Positions 8,898 to 17,414 of a DNA stretch of 64,000 nucleotides are shown here, in pieces. Below the pieces are notes generated by a model, which searched no databases, was not told the DNA's origin, and worked only from the letters and a program-made list of their open reading frames with translations. This stretch comes from an uncultured Oscillospiraceae bacterium (GTDB taxonomy: Bacteria > Bacillota > Clostridia > Oscillospirales > Acutalibacteraceae): contig URZE01000002.1 of assembly GCA_900552265.1 (NCBI GenBank), positions 180,923 to 244,922 on the forward strand, in the 5' to 3' direction. The first letter of the stretch is position 1, and every line of letters starts with the position of its first letter. A program made the translations under genes and the position numbers.

Positions 8898-10807
8898 TGG
8901 ATATAAATTTAAATCTTTATCAACCGTTTTCCGATTTTATTTCAAAATTAAAAAAGAAATATGATTCACGCTTTGAAATGATGAATGGTTTTTCGAATTC
9001 GAATCTTAATTTTACCGATTTTATAGATAATTTTATAAAATCAAAAACCGTAGCGGAAACCACAATCGACGCCAATGCTAACAGCACTACGAGAGACGTC
9101 AGAACACTTTTGGCAGATATGGTTAAACCACATACCAAACTTATTTCGTACAATAAAATTTTTAAAGAAATAACGAAAAAATACGGCAACGAAACGGCTC
9201 AGACTTGGCTGGAAGGAGAATGGAACGGAGAGTTCTATCTTCACAATTCTGCAACGTCATCCTTTACTCCTTATTGTTATGCTTACGACCTTGATAAACT
9301 CGTTGAAAAAGGACTTTTCTTTATCAACAAATTTAAAACCGGAGCTCCTAAACATTTAACGACTTTTAACGATCATGTTTTGGAGTTTATAAGCTGGGCT
9401 TCAAACCGTAGCAGCGGAGCGGTAGGACTTCCGAGTTATCTTCTGTATTCTTACTATTTCTGGTACAACGACGTTAAAAATAATTTCTGCCTTAAAGATC
9501 CTGAGTATTATCGCAAACAATGTTTTCAGAAATTTATATACGATTTAAACCAACCTTATCTCCGTGTCACCGAATGTGCTTTTTCAAATATAAGCGTTAT
9601 GGACAGAAATTATCTTGTCGAACTTTTCGGGGGACGCCAATTCCCCAACGGAGATTATGTAATTGACCACATTGAAGGAATTATTGAGCACCAGAAAGTA
9701 TTTATGGAAGTAGTTTCGGAAATACGAAAAGAAACAATGATGACTTTCCCTGTTCTTACATATTCTTTGCTATTCCAAAACGGAAAATTCGTAGACGAAG
9801 AATTTGCAAGATGGTGCAACAGACATAATATGACTTGGTATGACAGTAATTTTTACGTTGGAAATGATGTCACAAGCCTTTCAAATTGCTGTAGACTTAT
9901 TTCAAACACTTCAAAACTTGATGCTTTTATAAATTCAGTCGGTGGAACTTCTCTTTCTGTGGGAAGTATTCAGGTTAACACTATTAATCTCAGAAGAATT
10001 GCAATAGAATCAGGCGGAAGCAAAGAAAAATTCTTGGAAATACTCAAAAACAGAATTGATAATTGTGTAAAAGTTTTGGATGTTGTCAGAGACATAATTA
10101 AGCAAGATATTGAAAGAGGATTACTTCCAAATTACTCCTACGGTCTTATAGAAATTGAAAAACAGTACAATACAATCGGAATTACAGCGATGTATGAAGC
10201 AATTTCAGAGTTCGGATTTATTAATACTGATGAATTCGGTAATAAATCTTATTCTAAAGAAGGCCTCGATTTCGCAACTGAAATATTAAATGCGATAAAT
10301 TCTCAAAAAGATTCTTATACTTTCGACTATAGTATAAATGTAGAAGCTATTCCCGCAGAGAGAGCAAATGTAATACTCAGTCAAAAGGATTCTATTTTAT
10401 ATCCGGAAAAAGAACAATATTTCATTTATTCGAATCAGTGGATTCCTTTGATGGAAAAATGTACTCTTAACGAGAAAATAAATTTAGGAGCAAAGCTTGA
10501 TAAAGAGTGTGGTGGAGGACAAATTTCTCACATAAATCTCGCAGGAAAATTTGCAAGCGAAGAACAAGCTTGGGAGCTATTAAATCATATTGCAAAATCC
10601 GGAGTAATATATTTTGCTTATAACTGTAAAATTTCCGTATGTGAAGATGAACACGCATTTTTTTCGCCAAAATGTCCGAAATGTGGCAAGGATGTAGCAG
10701 ATACCTATTCGAGAGTAGTAGGATTTTTGGTACCGGTTTCAGCTTACAGTAAAGAACGCAAACAGGAATTTGAACAAAGAAAATGGTTTGATTTAAATGA
10801 AAACTGA
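8897..10807 (+). CDS. nrdD: Anaerobic (class III) ribonucleoside-triphosphate reductase, short form
   Basis: Glycyl-radical enzyme that reduces ribonucleotides to deoxyribonucleotides without oxygen. The 636 residues lack an N-terminal ATP-cone and begin directly in the catalytic barrel. Active-site cysteines are visible in TPYCYAYDL and VTECAFSNIS. The C-terminal zinc site is CKISVCEDEH plus PKCPKCGKD, followed by the glycyl radical segment SRVVGFLVPVS. It overlaps the redoxin gene by one base and the activase gene by eleven. The missing ATP-cone implies no overall dATP feedback of the usual kind. Redoxin linkage suggests the thioredoxin-family-dependent subtype rather than the formate-dependent one. 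Confidence 0.92.
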   Translation: MDINLNLYQPFSDFISKLKKKYDSRFEMMNGFSNSNLNFTDFIDNFIKSKTVAETTIDANANSTTRDVRTLLADMVKPHTKLISYNKIFKEITKKYGNETAQTWLEGEWNGEFYLHNSATSSFTPYCYAYDLDKLVEKGLFFINKFKTGAPKHLTTFNDHVLEFISWASNRSSGAVGLPSYLLYSYYFWYNDVKNNFCLKDPEYYRKQCFQKFIYDLNQPYLRVTECAFSNISVMDRNYLVELFGGRQFPNGDYVIDHIEGIIEHQKVFMEVVSEIRKETMMTFPVLTYSLLFQNGKFVDEEFARWCNRHNMTWYDSNFYVGNDVTSLSNCCRLISNTSKLDAFINSVGGTSLSVGSIQVNTINLRRIAIESGGSKEKFLEILKNRIDNCVKVLDVVRDIIKQDIERGLLPNYSYGLIEIEKQYNTIGITAMYEAISEFGFINTDEFGNKSYSKEGLDFATEILNAINSQKDSYTFDYSINVEAIPAERANVILSQKDSILYPEKEQYFIYSNQWIPLMEKCTLNEKINLGAKLDKECGGGQISHINLAGKFASEEQAWELLNHIAKSGVIYFAYNCKISVCEDEHAFFSPKCPKCGKDVADTYSRVVGFLVPVSAYSKERKQEFEQRKWFDLNEN

Positions 10808-11312
10808 TTTTGATACATCGAAATTCACACTAACCGTTAAGGAAATAGTCGATGAAAATTTTCAAGATTACAAAAAAGCTTCGATGTTTATCGCAACTTC
10901 AAAATGTGATTTCAAATGTCTCAAAGAACTGGGATTGGATTGTTCAATTTGTCAAAATATGTCGGTTTCCAAGATGCCGAATAGAACTATTACTATTCCA
11001 GAAATTTTTAAACGGTACAGAGCAAATCCACTGACTTCCGCTATAGTTGTCGGTGGACTTGAACCGATTCTCCAATTTGACGAAATATTGCAACTCGTTT
11101 CTTATTTTAGAAAACTTGGATGCAATGATGATTTTGTGATTTACACGGGTTATTACGAATCTGAAATTAAGAAAGAAATTCAATTGCTTAGCAAGTTTAA
11201 AAATATTATAATTAAATACGGAAGGTTTATTCCGAATTCTGAACCGATTTACGACTCAGTTTTGGGAGTAACTTTAAATTCAGGAAATCAGCATGCAGTG
11301 AAAATCAGCTGA
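10797..11312 (+). CDS. nrdG: Anaerobic RNR activating protein (radical SAM-like), divergent cysteine motif
   Basis: A 171-residue protein translated from inside the end of nrdD. It should install the glycyl radical on NrdD using S-adenosylmethionine and a 4Fe-4S cluster. The usual CxxxCxxC is replaced by a spaced pattern, SKCDFKCLKELGLDCSICQN, near residues 36-55. The four cysteines are arranged C-x3-C-x8-C-x2-C, so the loop is expanded. VVGGLEPILQFDEILQLV is the glycine-rich SAM-binding block. The last codons lie in a perfect palindrome that may be the operon terminator. Assignment rests on position plus these motifs. Confidence 0.82.
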   Translation: MKTDFDTSKFTLTVKEIVDENFQDYKKASMFIATSKCDFKCLKELGLDCSICQNMSVSKMPNRTITIPEIFKRYRANPLTSAIVVGGLEPILQFDEILQLVSYFRKLGCNDDFVIYTGYYESEIKKEIQLLSKFKNIIIKYGRFIPNSEPIYDSVLGVTLNSGNQHAVKIS

Positions 11313-11325
11313 TTTTCATGTTTTT
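11299..11325 (+). terminator. Palindromic terminator overlapping the nrdG stop
   Basis: A 20-bp perfect palindrome (TGAAAATCAGCTGATTTTCA, 11299-11318) followed by TGTTTTT. The nrdG TGA stop lies inside it. It would end the redoxin-nrdD-nrdG transcript 50 bp before glyS. Confidence 0.6.
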
Positions 11326-11371
11326 GTACTAATTTTTGACTAAGCTCAATAAAGTGGGGAGCATTGAAACA

Positions 11372-12733
11372 ATGAAAAATATGGATACTATCGTAGCACT
11401 TTGTAAAAATCGAGGATTTATTTTCTCCGGTTCGGAAATTTACGGAGGTTTGTCAAATACTTGGGATTACGGTCCGCTTGGAGTTTTATTTAAAAATAAC
11501 GTAAAAAAAGCTTGGATTAAAAAATTTGTTCAAGAATCCAAATATAATGTTCAACTTGATGCTGCTATACTTATGAATCCGAAAGTATGGGAAGCTTCCG
11601 GTCACATTGGTGGTTTTTCTGATCCTCTTATGGACTGTAAAGAATGCAAATCTCGTCATAGAGCTGATAAATTAATAGAGGATGCCGGAATTAATCCAAA
11701 TGCCATGACTTTTGAAGAAATGGAAAAATGTATTTCCGAAAACAATATAGCCTGTCCTGAATGCGGTGGACATAATTTTACCGGTATTAGAAAATTTAAC
11801 TTGATGTTTAAAACATTTCAGGGTGTAACTGAAGACAGTAAAAATGAAATATATCTAAGACCTGAAACCGCTCAAGGTATATTTGTAAATTTTTCAAATG
11901 TACAAAGAGCTTCACGTAAAAAAATTCCTTTTGGAATAGCTCAAATCGGAAAATCTTTCAGAAATGAAATAACTCCGGGAAACTTTACTTTCAGAACGAG
12001 AGAATTCGAACAGATGGAACTTGAATTTTTTTGCAAACCGGGAACTGATTTGGAATGGTTTAATTATTGGAAAAATTTCTGTAAAAAATGGCTTTTAAGT
12101 CTTGGAATGAACAAAGAAAATATAAGACTTCGTGACCATTCAAAAGAAGAGCTTTGTCACTATTCCAATGCAACAACCGATATAGAATACGCTTTTCCGT
12201 TTGGATGGGGAGAACTCTGGGGAATTGCCGACAGAACTGATTTTGATTTAAAACGTCATCAAGAGCATTCGGGTAAAAATCTTGATTATTTCGACTCTGA
12301 AACAGGAGAAAGATATCTACCCTATGTTATAGAACCTTCTCTCGGTGCTGACCGTGTGGCATTGGCTTTCCTTTGCGACGCATACACCGAAGAAGTAATA
12401 AATGAAAAAGATACCAGAATTGTATTGAAACTTCACCCTGCTTTGGCTCCATTCAAGGCTTGTATATTACCGCTTTCCAAGAAACTCGGAGAAAAAGCTC
12501 AAAGAGTTTATGAAGAACTTTCAAAAAATTTCATGGTAGATTACGATGAATCGGGTTCAATAGGAAAAAGATATCGTCGTCAAGATGAAATAGGTACTCC
12601 TCTTTGCATAACTTACGATTTTGACAGTGAAAATGATGGTTGTGTTACCGTCCGTGATCGTGATTCAATGAATCAAGAGAGAATCTCGATTGACAGCCTT
12701 ACAGACTATATTCAAAATAAAATTGCATTTTGA
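11372..12733 (+). CDS. glyS: Glycyl-tRNA synthetase (class II, homodimeric type)
   Basis: Charges tRNA-Gly with glycine. The start is ATG 11372, ten bases after GGGGAG; the longer TTG-initiated frame would overlap this ribosome site. The 453-residue product has SEIYGGLSNTWDYGPLG, the motif 2 region GIAQIGKSFRNEITPGNFTFR, the EFEQMELEFF block, and the C-terminal anticodon-binding domain ending in SIDSLTDYIQNKIAF. The zinc-ribbon-like CKECKS and CPECGGH insert at about 80-140 is present. This is the eukaryote/archaea-like alpha2 form, common in Clostridia. No T-box fits in the short upstream gap. Confidence 0.95.
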   Translation: MKNMDTIVALCKNRGFIFSGSEIYGGLSNTWDYGPLGVLFKNNVKKAWIKKFVQESKYNVQLDAAILMNPKVWEASGHIGGFSDPLMDCKECKSRHRADKLIEDAGINPNAMTFEEMEKCISENNIACPECGGHNFTGIRKFNLMFKTFQGVTEDSKNEIYLRPETAQGIFVNFSNVQRASRKKIPFGIAQIGKSFRNEITPGNFTFRTREFEQMELEFFCKPGTDLEWFNYWKNFCKKWLLSLGMNKENIRLRDHSKEELCHYSNATTDIEYAFPFGWGELWGIADRTDFDLKRHQEHSGKNLDYFDSETGERYLPYVIEPSLGADRVALAFLCDAYTEEVINEKDTRIVLKLHPALAPFKACILPLSKKLGEKAQRVYEELSKNFMVDYDESGSIGKRYRRQDEIGTPLCITYDFDSENDGCVTVRDRDSMNQERISIDSLTDYIQNKIAF

Positions 12734-12844
12734 AATTTAAGCTGTTATAATCTGAAAAAATTTGGTAAGAATTAATCTCAGTTTATTCAAAATAAAAAGA
12801 AAGGTGGTAAACCGGGCAACTTTGAAAAATAAGACCCGACAAGT

Positions 12845-14026
12845 ATGAAAAAAATTATTTATATGGACAATGCCGCCACAACTGCGGTAAGCCAGGAAGT
12901 TTTGGAAACAATGATGCCGTTTTTCAGAGAAAATTTCGGAAATCCATCCACTATTTATTCCGTCGGACGAAATGCAAAAAAAGAGCTTGAATTTGCAAGA
13001 GAACGTGTTGCAAAAGCTTTAGGAGCTTCTCCGAAAGAAATATTTTTTACTTCCTGTGGAACCGAATCCGACAACTGGGCAATAAAAGGTGCTGCGTTTG
13101 AAGGATTAAAAAAAGGAAAAAATCATATTATAACTTCCAAAATAGAGCATCATGCAGTTCTTCATACAGTTCAATATTTAGAAAAAAAAGGATTTGATGT
13201 CACATATCTTGATGTAGATAATCAAGGTGTTGTAAATCCGAAAGATGTCGAAAACGCAATAACCGAAAAAACTGCGCTTGTAACAATAATGTATGCAAAT
13301 AATGAAATCGGTACTATTGAACCGATAGATGAAATAGGTAAAATATGCAAGAATAAAAATGTTATTTTTCATACAGATGCAGTTCAGGCAATAGGTCACG
13401 TTCCAATAGATGTTAAAAAACAGAACATCGATATGCTTTCCTTATCTGCTCATAAATTTCACGGACCAAAAGGAGTAGGTGCTCTGTATGTAAGAAAAGG
13501 CGTACGAATAGAAACGTTCATGGAAGGTGGAGCTCAAGAATCCGGAAAACGCGCAGGTACGGAAAACACAGCTGAAATTGCCGCTCTTGGAAAAGCGATA
13601 GAAACAGCATGTGCCGAAATAGAAGAAAAAAATTCAAGATTAATTAAAAAACGTGATAAACTTATCAGTGAACTTTTAAAAATAGAACGTTCAAGACTTA
13701 ATGGTCACAGAGAAAAAAGACTTCCCGGAAACGTTAACATAAGCTTTGAAGGAATTGAAGGCGAATCTTTGCTTTTACTACTTGATATGGCAGGAATATG
13801 TGCTTCTTCGGGTTCTGCGTGTACTTCCGGTTCTCTTGATCCGAGTCATGTTTTACTTGCCATCGGACTGCCTCATGAAATTGCTCACGGTTCGTTAAGA
13901 CTTTCGCTTGATGAATCAAATACAGATGAAGAAATCGAGTTTGTTATAAAAGAAGTTTCCAAAGCAGTAAAAAGGCTTCGTGATATGTCTCCGCTTTGGG
14001 AAAAAATAATTAAAGAAAATAAATAA
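12845..14026 (+). CDS. nifS: Cysteine desulfurase (NifS/IscS)
   Basis: PLP enzyme that takes sulfur from cysteine for Fe-S cluster assembly and tRNA thiolation. 393 residues. Motifs include MDNAATT, the PLP lysine block SLSAHKFHGPKG, and the catalytic cysteine loop SSGSACTSGSLDPSHV. It is followed 37 bases later by the scaffold gene, so the two form a minimal NIF-type assembly unit. No Rrf2/IscR regulator gene is adjacent. The ATG has no direct Shine-Dalgarno. It overlaps the stop of a 14-codon GTG-initiated frame (12804-12848) beginning in a GGTGG sequence, so translation may be coupled to a leader. Confidence 0.95.
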   Translation: MKKIIYMDNAATTAVSQEVLETMMPFFRENFGNPSTIYSVGRNAKKELEFARERVAKALGASPKEIFFTSCGTESDNWAIKGAAFEGLKKGKNHIITSKIEHHAVLHTVQYLEKKGFDVTYLDVDNQGVVNPKDVENAITEKTALVTIMYANNEIGTIEPIDEIGKICKNKNVIFHTDAVQAIGHVPIDVKKQNIDMLSLSAHKFHGPKGVGALYVRKGVRIETFMEGGAQESGKRAGTENTAEIAALGKAIETACAEIEEKNSRLIKKRDKLISELLKIERSRLNGHREKRLPGNVNISFEGIEGESLLLLLDMAGICASSGSACTSGSLDPSHVLLAIGLPHEIAHGSLRLSLDESNTDEEIEFVIKEVSKAVKRLRDMSPLWEKIIKENK

Positions 14027-14062
14027 TTTTAAATATTTGAAAATTAAGGAGTTGAAAATTAA

Positions 14063-14494
14063 ATGAATTACAGTGAAAAAGTAATGGATCACTTTGCAAA
14101 TCCAAGAAATGTAGGAGAAATTGAAAACGCTGACGGAATAGGCGAAGTTGGAAATCCAAAATGCGGCGATATAATGAAAATGTATCTCAAAATAGAAAAT
14201 GGCATTATAACTGATGTTAAGTTTAAAACTTTTGGATGTGGAGCCGCCGTAGCAACAAGTTCTATGGCTACTGAGCTGGTTAAAGGAAAAAGTATAGAAG
14301 ATGCTCTCAAAGTTACAAACAAAGCCGTAATGGAAGCATTAGACGGACTTCCTCCGGTTAAAGTTCACTGTTCAGTTCTTGCCGAACAAGCTATAAGAGC
14401 AGCTTTAGCTGATTATTACACAAAAAAAGGTATAGACCCCACTCCGATAGTCGGAAAAATTGACACTGATTGTCATGGTTCTTGTCCTGTCTAA
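14063..14494 (+). CDS. nifU: Fe-S cluster assembly scaffold (NifU/IscU N-terminal type)
   Basis: Scaffold on which Fe-S clusters form with sulfur from the preceding desulfurase. 143 residues. The three cluster cysteines lie in NPKCGD, KTFGCGAAVATSS and VHCSVLAEQA. The aspartate after the first cysteine is present. The C-terminal extension CHGSCPV is typical of the clostridial short NifU. A strong AAGGAG ribosome site precedes it and a terminator follows. Confidence 0.95.
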   Translation: MNYSEKVMDHFANPRNVGEIENADGIGEVGNPKCGDIMKMYLKIENGIITDVKFKTFGCGAAVATSSMATELVKGKSIEDALKVTNKAVMEALDGLPPVKVHCSVLAEQAIRAALADYYTKKGIDPTPIVGKIDTDCHGSCPV

Positions 14495-14521
14495 CTGATA
14501 AATTATATCGAAATCACTTCT

Positions 14522-14548
14522 AAGCAGTTCTTTGTGAACTGCTTTTTT
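14522..14548 (+). terminator. Intrinsic terminator after nifU
   Basis: AAGCAGTTC pairs with GAACTGCTT around a TTTGT loop and runs into TTTTTT: a nine-pair stem, and the strongest terminator of this section. Confidence 0.9.
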
Positions 14549-14588
14549 GTTTTTAAAAATAAATTTTTATATATTTCAATTAAATATC

Positions 14589-14616
14589 TTGATATTTTTA
14601 TGATTATATGTATAAT
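14589..14616 (+). promoter_or_regulatory. Sigma-A-type promoter in a gene-poor stretch
   Basis: TTGATA (14589-14594), a 16-bp spacer and TATAAT (14611-14616). It drives a transcript with a strong ribosome site but no long gene. The whole stretch 14549-15249 contains no protein gene that I can support. Confidence 0.6.
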
Positions 14617-14665
14617 TTGTATACAATGACAACTGTAAAAATATTTTCAAAGGAGATGAGTACCT

Positions 14666-14683
14666 ATGAATTCTGTTTCATAG
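14666..14683 (+). other. Five-codon minigene with strong ribosome site
   Basis: AAAGGAG (14649-14655) is ten bases before ATG AAT TCT GTT TCA TAG. It could be a leader peptide, a relic of a lost gene, or part of a non-coding RNA whose ribosome site is coincidental. Confidence 0.3.
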
Positions 14684-14702
14684 AAAATTAAAGTAAAAAA
14701 AT

Positions 14703-14760
14703 CAATACCTTTTCAAATATAATGTGTAGCCTAAGCTATCAAAAATAAGAAAAGGTATTG
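14703..14760 (+). repeat. Long inverted repeat, possible structured RNA
   Basis: A perfect 12-bp inverted repeat (CAATACCTTTTC / GAAAAGGTATTG) encloses 34 bases with an inner TAGC-CTAA-GCTA hairpin. It lies about 80 bp downstream of the promoter at 14589-14616. No T run follows, so it is not an ordinary terminator. It could be a small RNA element or a very short insertion. Confidence 0.5.
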
Positions 14761-15249
14761 CACTTATTGTACGAGATTTGTCATATAATGAAGGAATTAC
14801 TTAAGCATCGTGTGCACAACACGAGTTTACTTTGATATATACGAGGAAATACACTAATAATTTATGAACAGATATAAAAATAATATAATATTCTTATAAA
14901 TAAAAATGAAATATAAATGGTAAAAAAAGCACACAATACTAGACTACATACACTTACTTTTATTAATTTTAATAAAACAAAATTTATCATGAAATTTGTG
15001 AAATAACTAAAAATAAAAGTGCGATGATAGTGTTTAAAAGGCGTATAAATTTGAAAACAAGCATTTTTAAACGGAAGTACATTAGTTACAAGAAAACAAG
15101 TAATACAGATTTATTTTGTGGAATAATTTTTTTATAAGTGACGGTTTTGTATTGACCTAGGTTAAAAATTACCAAGGATTATATATTAAAGAAACATTTC
15201 CAGATAGGTTGGGAGAAATACTTATATACTTTGTAGTGTGTATTATAAT

Positions 15250-15774
15250 TTATAATTTTTGTTTTTTTAGTTGTTCTATTTCAAAATTCAAATCCTCAAG
15301 TTCATCTTGGTATGCTTGCAATTGTTTTTTCTTTTTGCTGTTACTCCACTGTTTACCAAAATTACAAATTGCGTTGCACAGGCCTGGAACAGTTACTAAT
15401 GCTGAACGAATGGATTTGGCGATGCTAGCAATAGCACGGTGCTGCGGAACTGGTTCCGCATCTTCTCCTGCGTTTTCTTGGAACTTAAACAGGTCCCCTG
15501 TTACATAGTTTGCAGCTTCCAAAAATTTCTGTCCTAAGTTTCCTCCTGTCACTTTTTGTAATTTATTATCCGACATTTTTTCTGAAAGTAGATAATTTTT
15601 TATTATTTTATTTATGAAATCTTTAAACTCATTTTTAGAAAACTTATTAGAACAGAGCTTAGAAACGAAATTATACATATCATCTATGGTTTGACAGGAT
15701 AATAGTTCATTTTTTAAATTTTCATCATACGCTACTGCAGAAAAGAGATCCGTTACGTCTTTGTATTTTTTCAT
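15250..15774 (-). CDS. Nif11-type leader precursor D (GG motif, long C-terminal region)
   Basis: 174 residues. The start is ATG at 15774, since AAGGTGGTGG lies just upstream on the minus strand; a longer frame has no ribosome site. The N-terminal ~78 residues match the Nif11-like leader pattern: FSAVAYDENLKNELLSC, then KMSDNKLQKVTGG at 66-78. The region after GG is 96 residues. It has the polar QENAGEDAEPVPQHRA, a mildly hydrophobic helix (IRSALVTVPGLCNAICNF) and a charged coiled-coil tail. It is the last gene of the four-gene array and the most distant, after a gap of about 113 bp. Nif11 leaders normally guide RiPP modification and export by a protease-transporter. Neither enzyme is in the window. 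Confidence 0.75.
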   Translation of the reverse strand: MKKYKDVTDLFSAVAYDENLKNELLSCQTIDDMYNFVSKLCSNKFSKNEFKDFINKIIKNYLLSEKMSDNKLQKVTGGNLGQKFLEAANYVTGDLFKFQENAGEDAEPVPQHRAIASIAKSIRSALVTVPGLCNAICNFGKQWSNSKKKKQLQAYQDELEDLNFEIEQLKKQKL

Positions 15775-15887
15775 TATTACCACCACCTTATGAAATATTT
15801 GTAAAAAATCCAATGTAATGTTTTTATAGCATAGCCGAGTTTGAATTTTTCAAATTTATATGGCATTAAGTTTATTTATTTCATATT

Positions 15888-16406
15888 TTACGCTTTCGTC
15901 GATTGATTTTGTTCAAGTTGTCTCAACTTTTCTTCAGCTTCTTCTATTTCTAATCGTGTTCTTAATTCTTCTAGTTTTATTTTCTTTTCATTAAGGTTAT
16001 TAAATTTTTTTTCATTATTTTCAGTTATTTTACGTTGATTATAGGAGTTATACATCTGAAAAAGGATTCCAAAAAGACTTACGGCTGCTTGAGCACACAT
16101 AACCATAGAGCGGTGTTTCTCTTCGATTCCTCCTGATACGTTTCCAAGATTTTCGTCTGACATCTCTTTGATAATTTCTTCAGGAGATTTACCTGAATTT
16201 TGTGCGTTTAACAAAATCTTATTAGAAATATCACTAATTTCTTTTAAAGTATCCATAAATTCTTCCTTGGTAAAACCGCCATCAGATTCAGAAAGAGCAT
16301 AATTATACATTTCTTCCGGGTTTGAGTAAGAAGCCAATTTTAATATTTTATCTTTATCTTTTGAAATTTTTTCCAAAAATTTTAACAAATTTTTATTGTT
16401 TGTCAT
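15888..16406 (-). CDS. Nif11-type leader precursor C
   Basis: 172 residues. This copy resembles the Nif11 family best: LLKFLEKISKDKDKILKLA, GGFTKEEFMD, then EMSDENLGNVSGG ending at residue 93. After GG come 79 residues with a hydrophobic helix (MVMCAQAAVSLFGILFQMY). A strongly charged coiled coil (KIKLEELRTRLEIEEAEEKL) follows. AAGGAGTGG upstream of the ATG overlaps the end of the preceding precursor gene, so the two are tightly linked. Function beyond the precursor-like layout is unknown. Confidence 0.8.
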   Translation of the reverse strand: MTNNKNLLKFLEKISKDKDKILKLASYSNPEEMYNYALSESDGGFTKEEFMDTLKEISDISNKILLNAQNSGKSPEEIIKEMSDENLGNVSGGIEEKHRSMVMCAQAAVSLFGILFQMYNSYNQRKITENNEKKFNNLNEKKIKLEELRTRLEIEEAEEKLRQLEQNQSTKA

Positions 16407-16407
16407 T

Positions 16408-16890
16408 TTAAACCACTCCTTGATTTTTGTAAAATTCTAATTTAGCTTCAGCTATTTTTATTTCTTTTTCAATTTCATCTTGTTGCTTTTTTATCCAAGT
16501 ATCATCTTCATCATTTTTGAGTTGATCATTTAGTTTTTTCTTTTTTTCACGATAACTTTTGATAATACTGGTAAGTTCTATTATGGCAGGAATAAACATT
16601 AACACACTCACAAATGTGCTTTCAGGTACTTCGATTCCTCCTGATATTTTTTCTGTATCGTAGTCTGAAAGTTTTTGAACTTTTTCTCTATCTATTGAAT
16701 CAAAAAATATTTTAACATTCTCGACAAATTCCAAAAATGAAAATTTTTCCGCAGAATTCTTTATAGCATACTCATACATTTCATTTATTGAGTGAAGTGA
16801 TAAAAATTTTCTGAGGAAATTCTCATCTTTAGATAATTTTTCAAAAAAATCAGATAGTTTTTTGGTTTGAGATGTCTTTAAATTTTTCAT
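16408..16890 (-). CDS. Nif11-type leader precursor B
   Basis: 160 residues. The leader has FFEKLSKDENFLRKFLSL and KLSDYDTEKISGG, with GG at 84-85. The 75-residue remainder has a hydrophobic segment (FVSVLMFIPAIIELTSII) followed by a lysine- and glutamate-rich coiled coil. AAAGGAGGAATTTAATG gives a strong start. It has the same plan as precursors C and D. The post-GG parts share layout but little sequence, as expected if the leader is conserved for recognition and the cargo diverges. Confidence 0.8.
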   Translation of the reverse strand: MKNLKTSQTKKLSDFFEKLSKDENFLRKFLSLHSINEMYEYAIKNSAEKFSFLEFVENVKIFFDSIDREKVQKLSDYDTEKISGGIEVPESTFVSVLMFIPAIIELTSIIKSYREKKKKLNDQLKNDEDDTWIKKQQDEIEKEIKIAEAKLEFYKNQGVV

Positions 16891-16929
16891 TAAATTCCTC
16901 CTTTCTCTAAGTAGAATTTATTTTATCTA

Positions 16930-17352
16930 TTATTCAAATCCAAAAATTTTCGCTAAATTCATAGTAAGATCAAGCATTTCTTGTGGAGATTTTTGACTAA
17001 TATCCTCAAAGAATGCAATACTTGAAATGTTTATTAAATTTGCAGTTAGGTCGATACCATTTTCAAATTTTTCAGATTTTTCTTTTAGTTGGTCTAATGT
17101 TCCCCTTTGGATTCCTCCGTAAATTTTTTTTAGTTCACCGTCGTTAATGGTATTTTCTTTATTTTCATTTCTAAGTTTATTTATTTTCAGGAAATCTAAA
17201 ATAAAGTTATTGAGTTCCTTGGGTGTGTAACCTTGGCAGATAGAAGAGCAATATTTAAATACTTCTTCCTTACTTTTACATTTTGCAAGATTTTTTTGAT
17301 GCTCCGGATTAGTACTTATTTCTTTTAACAGCTCAATCAAGCTTTTATTCAT
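16930..17352 (-). CDS. Nif11-type leader precursor A (first of the array)
   Basis: 140 residues. The start is ATG at 17352 after AAGGAGGAATTTT; an upstream in-frame start has no ribosome site. The leader has LLKEISTNPEHQKNLAKC and INDGELKKIYGG, with GG at 79-80. The 60-residue remainder (IQRGTLDQLKEK onward) is amphipathic and lacks the strong hydrophobic helix and coiled coil of precursors B and C. It lies directly behind a TTGACA/TATAAT promoter and so leads the minus-strand operon A-B-C-D. Confidence 0.75.
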   Translation of the reverse strand: MNKSLIELLKEISTNPEHQKNLAKCKSKEEVFKYCSSICQGYTPKELNNFILDFLKINKLRNENKENTINDGELKKIYGGIQRGTLDQLKEKSEKFENGIDLTANLINISSIAFFEDISQKSPQEMLDLTMNLAKIFGFE

Positions 17353-17386
17353 AAAATTCCTCCTTTCTTGCAAGATTATATGTACA

Positions 17387-17414
17387 ATTATATCATTTAA
17401 AAAATAGCTGTCAA
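17387..17414 (-). promoter_or_regulatory. Strong sigma-A promoter of the Nif11-type array
   Basis: Read on the minus strand: perfect TTGACA (17414-17409), a 16-bp spacer, perfect TATAAT (17392-17387). It lies 35 bp before the start of precursor A. The consensus match implies high, possibly unregulated, expression. Confidence 0.85.

Noticed and set aside
12797..12844. T-box-like GGTGGTAAACC before nifS, close to glyS
   Set aside because: Only about 110 bases separate the genes, too few for a T-box stem I, and no T run follows the CGGG/CCCG pair.
15209..15508. Plus-strand open frame opposite the last Nif11-type precursor
   Set aside because: It is antisense to a gene with good family motifs and a ribosome site, and shows no ribosome site of its own.
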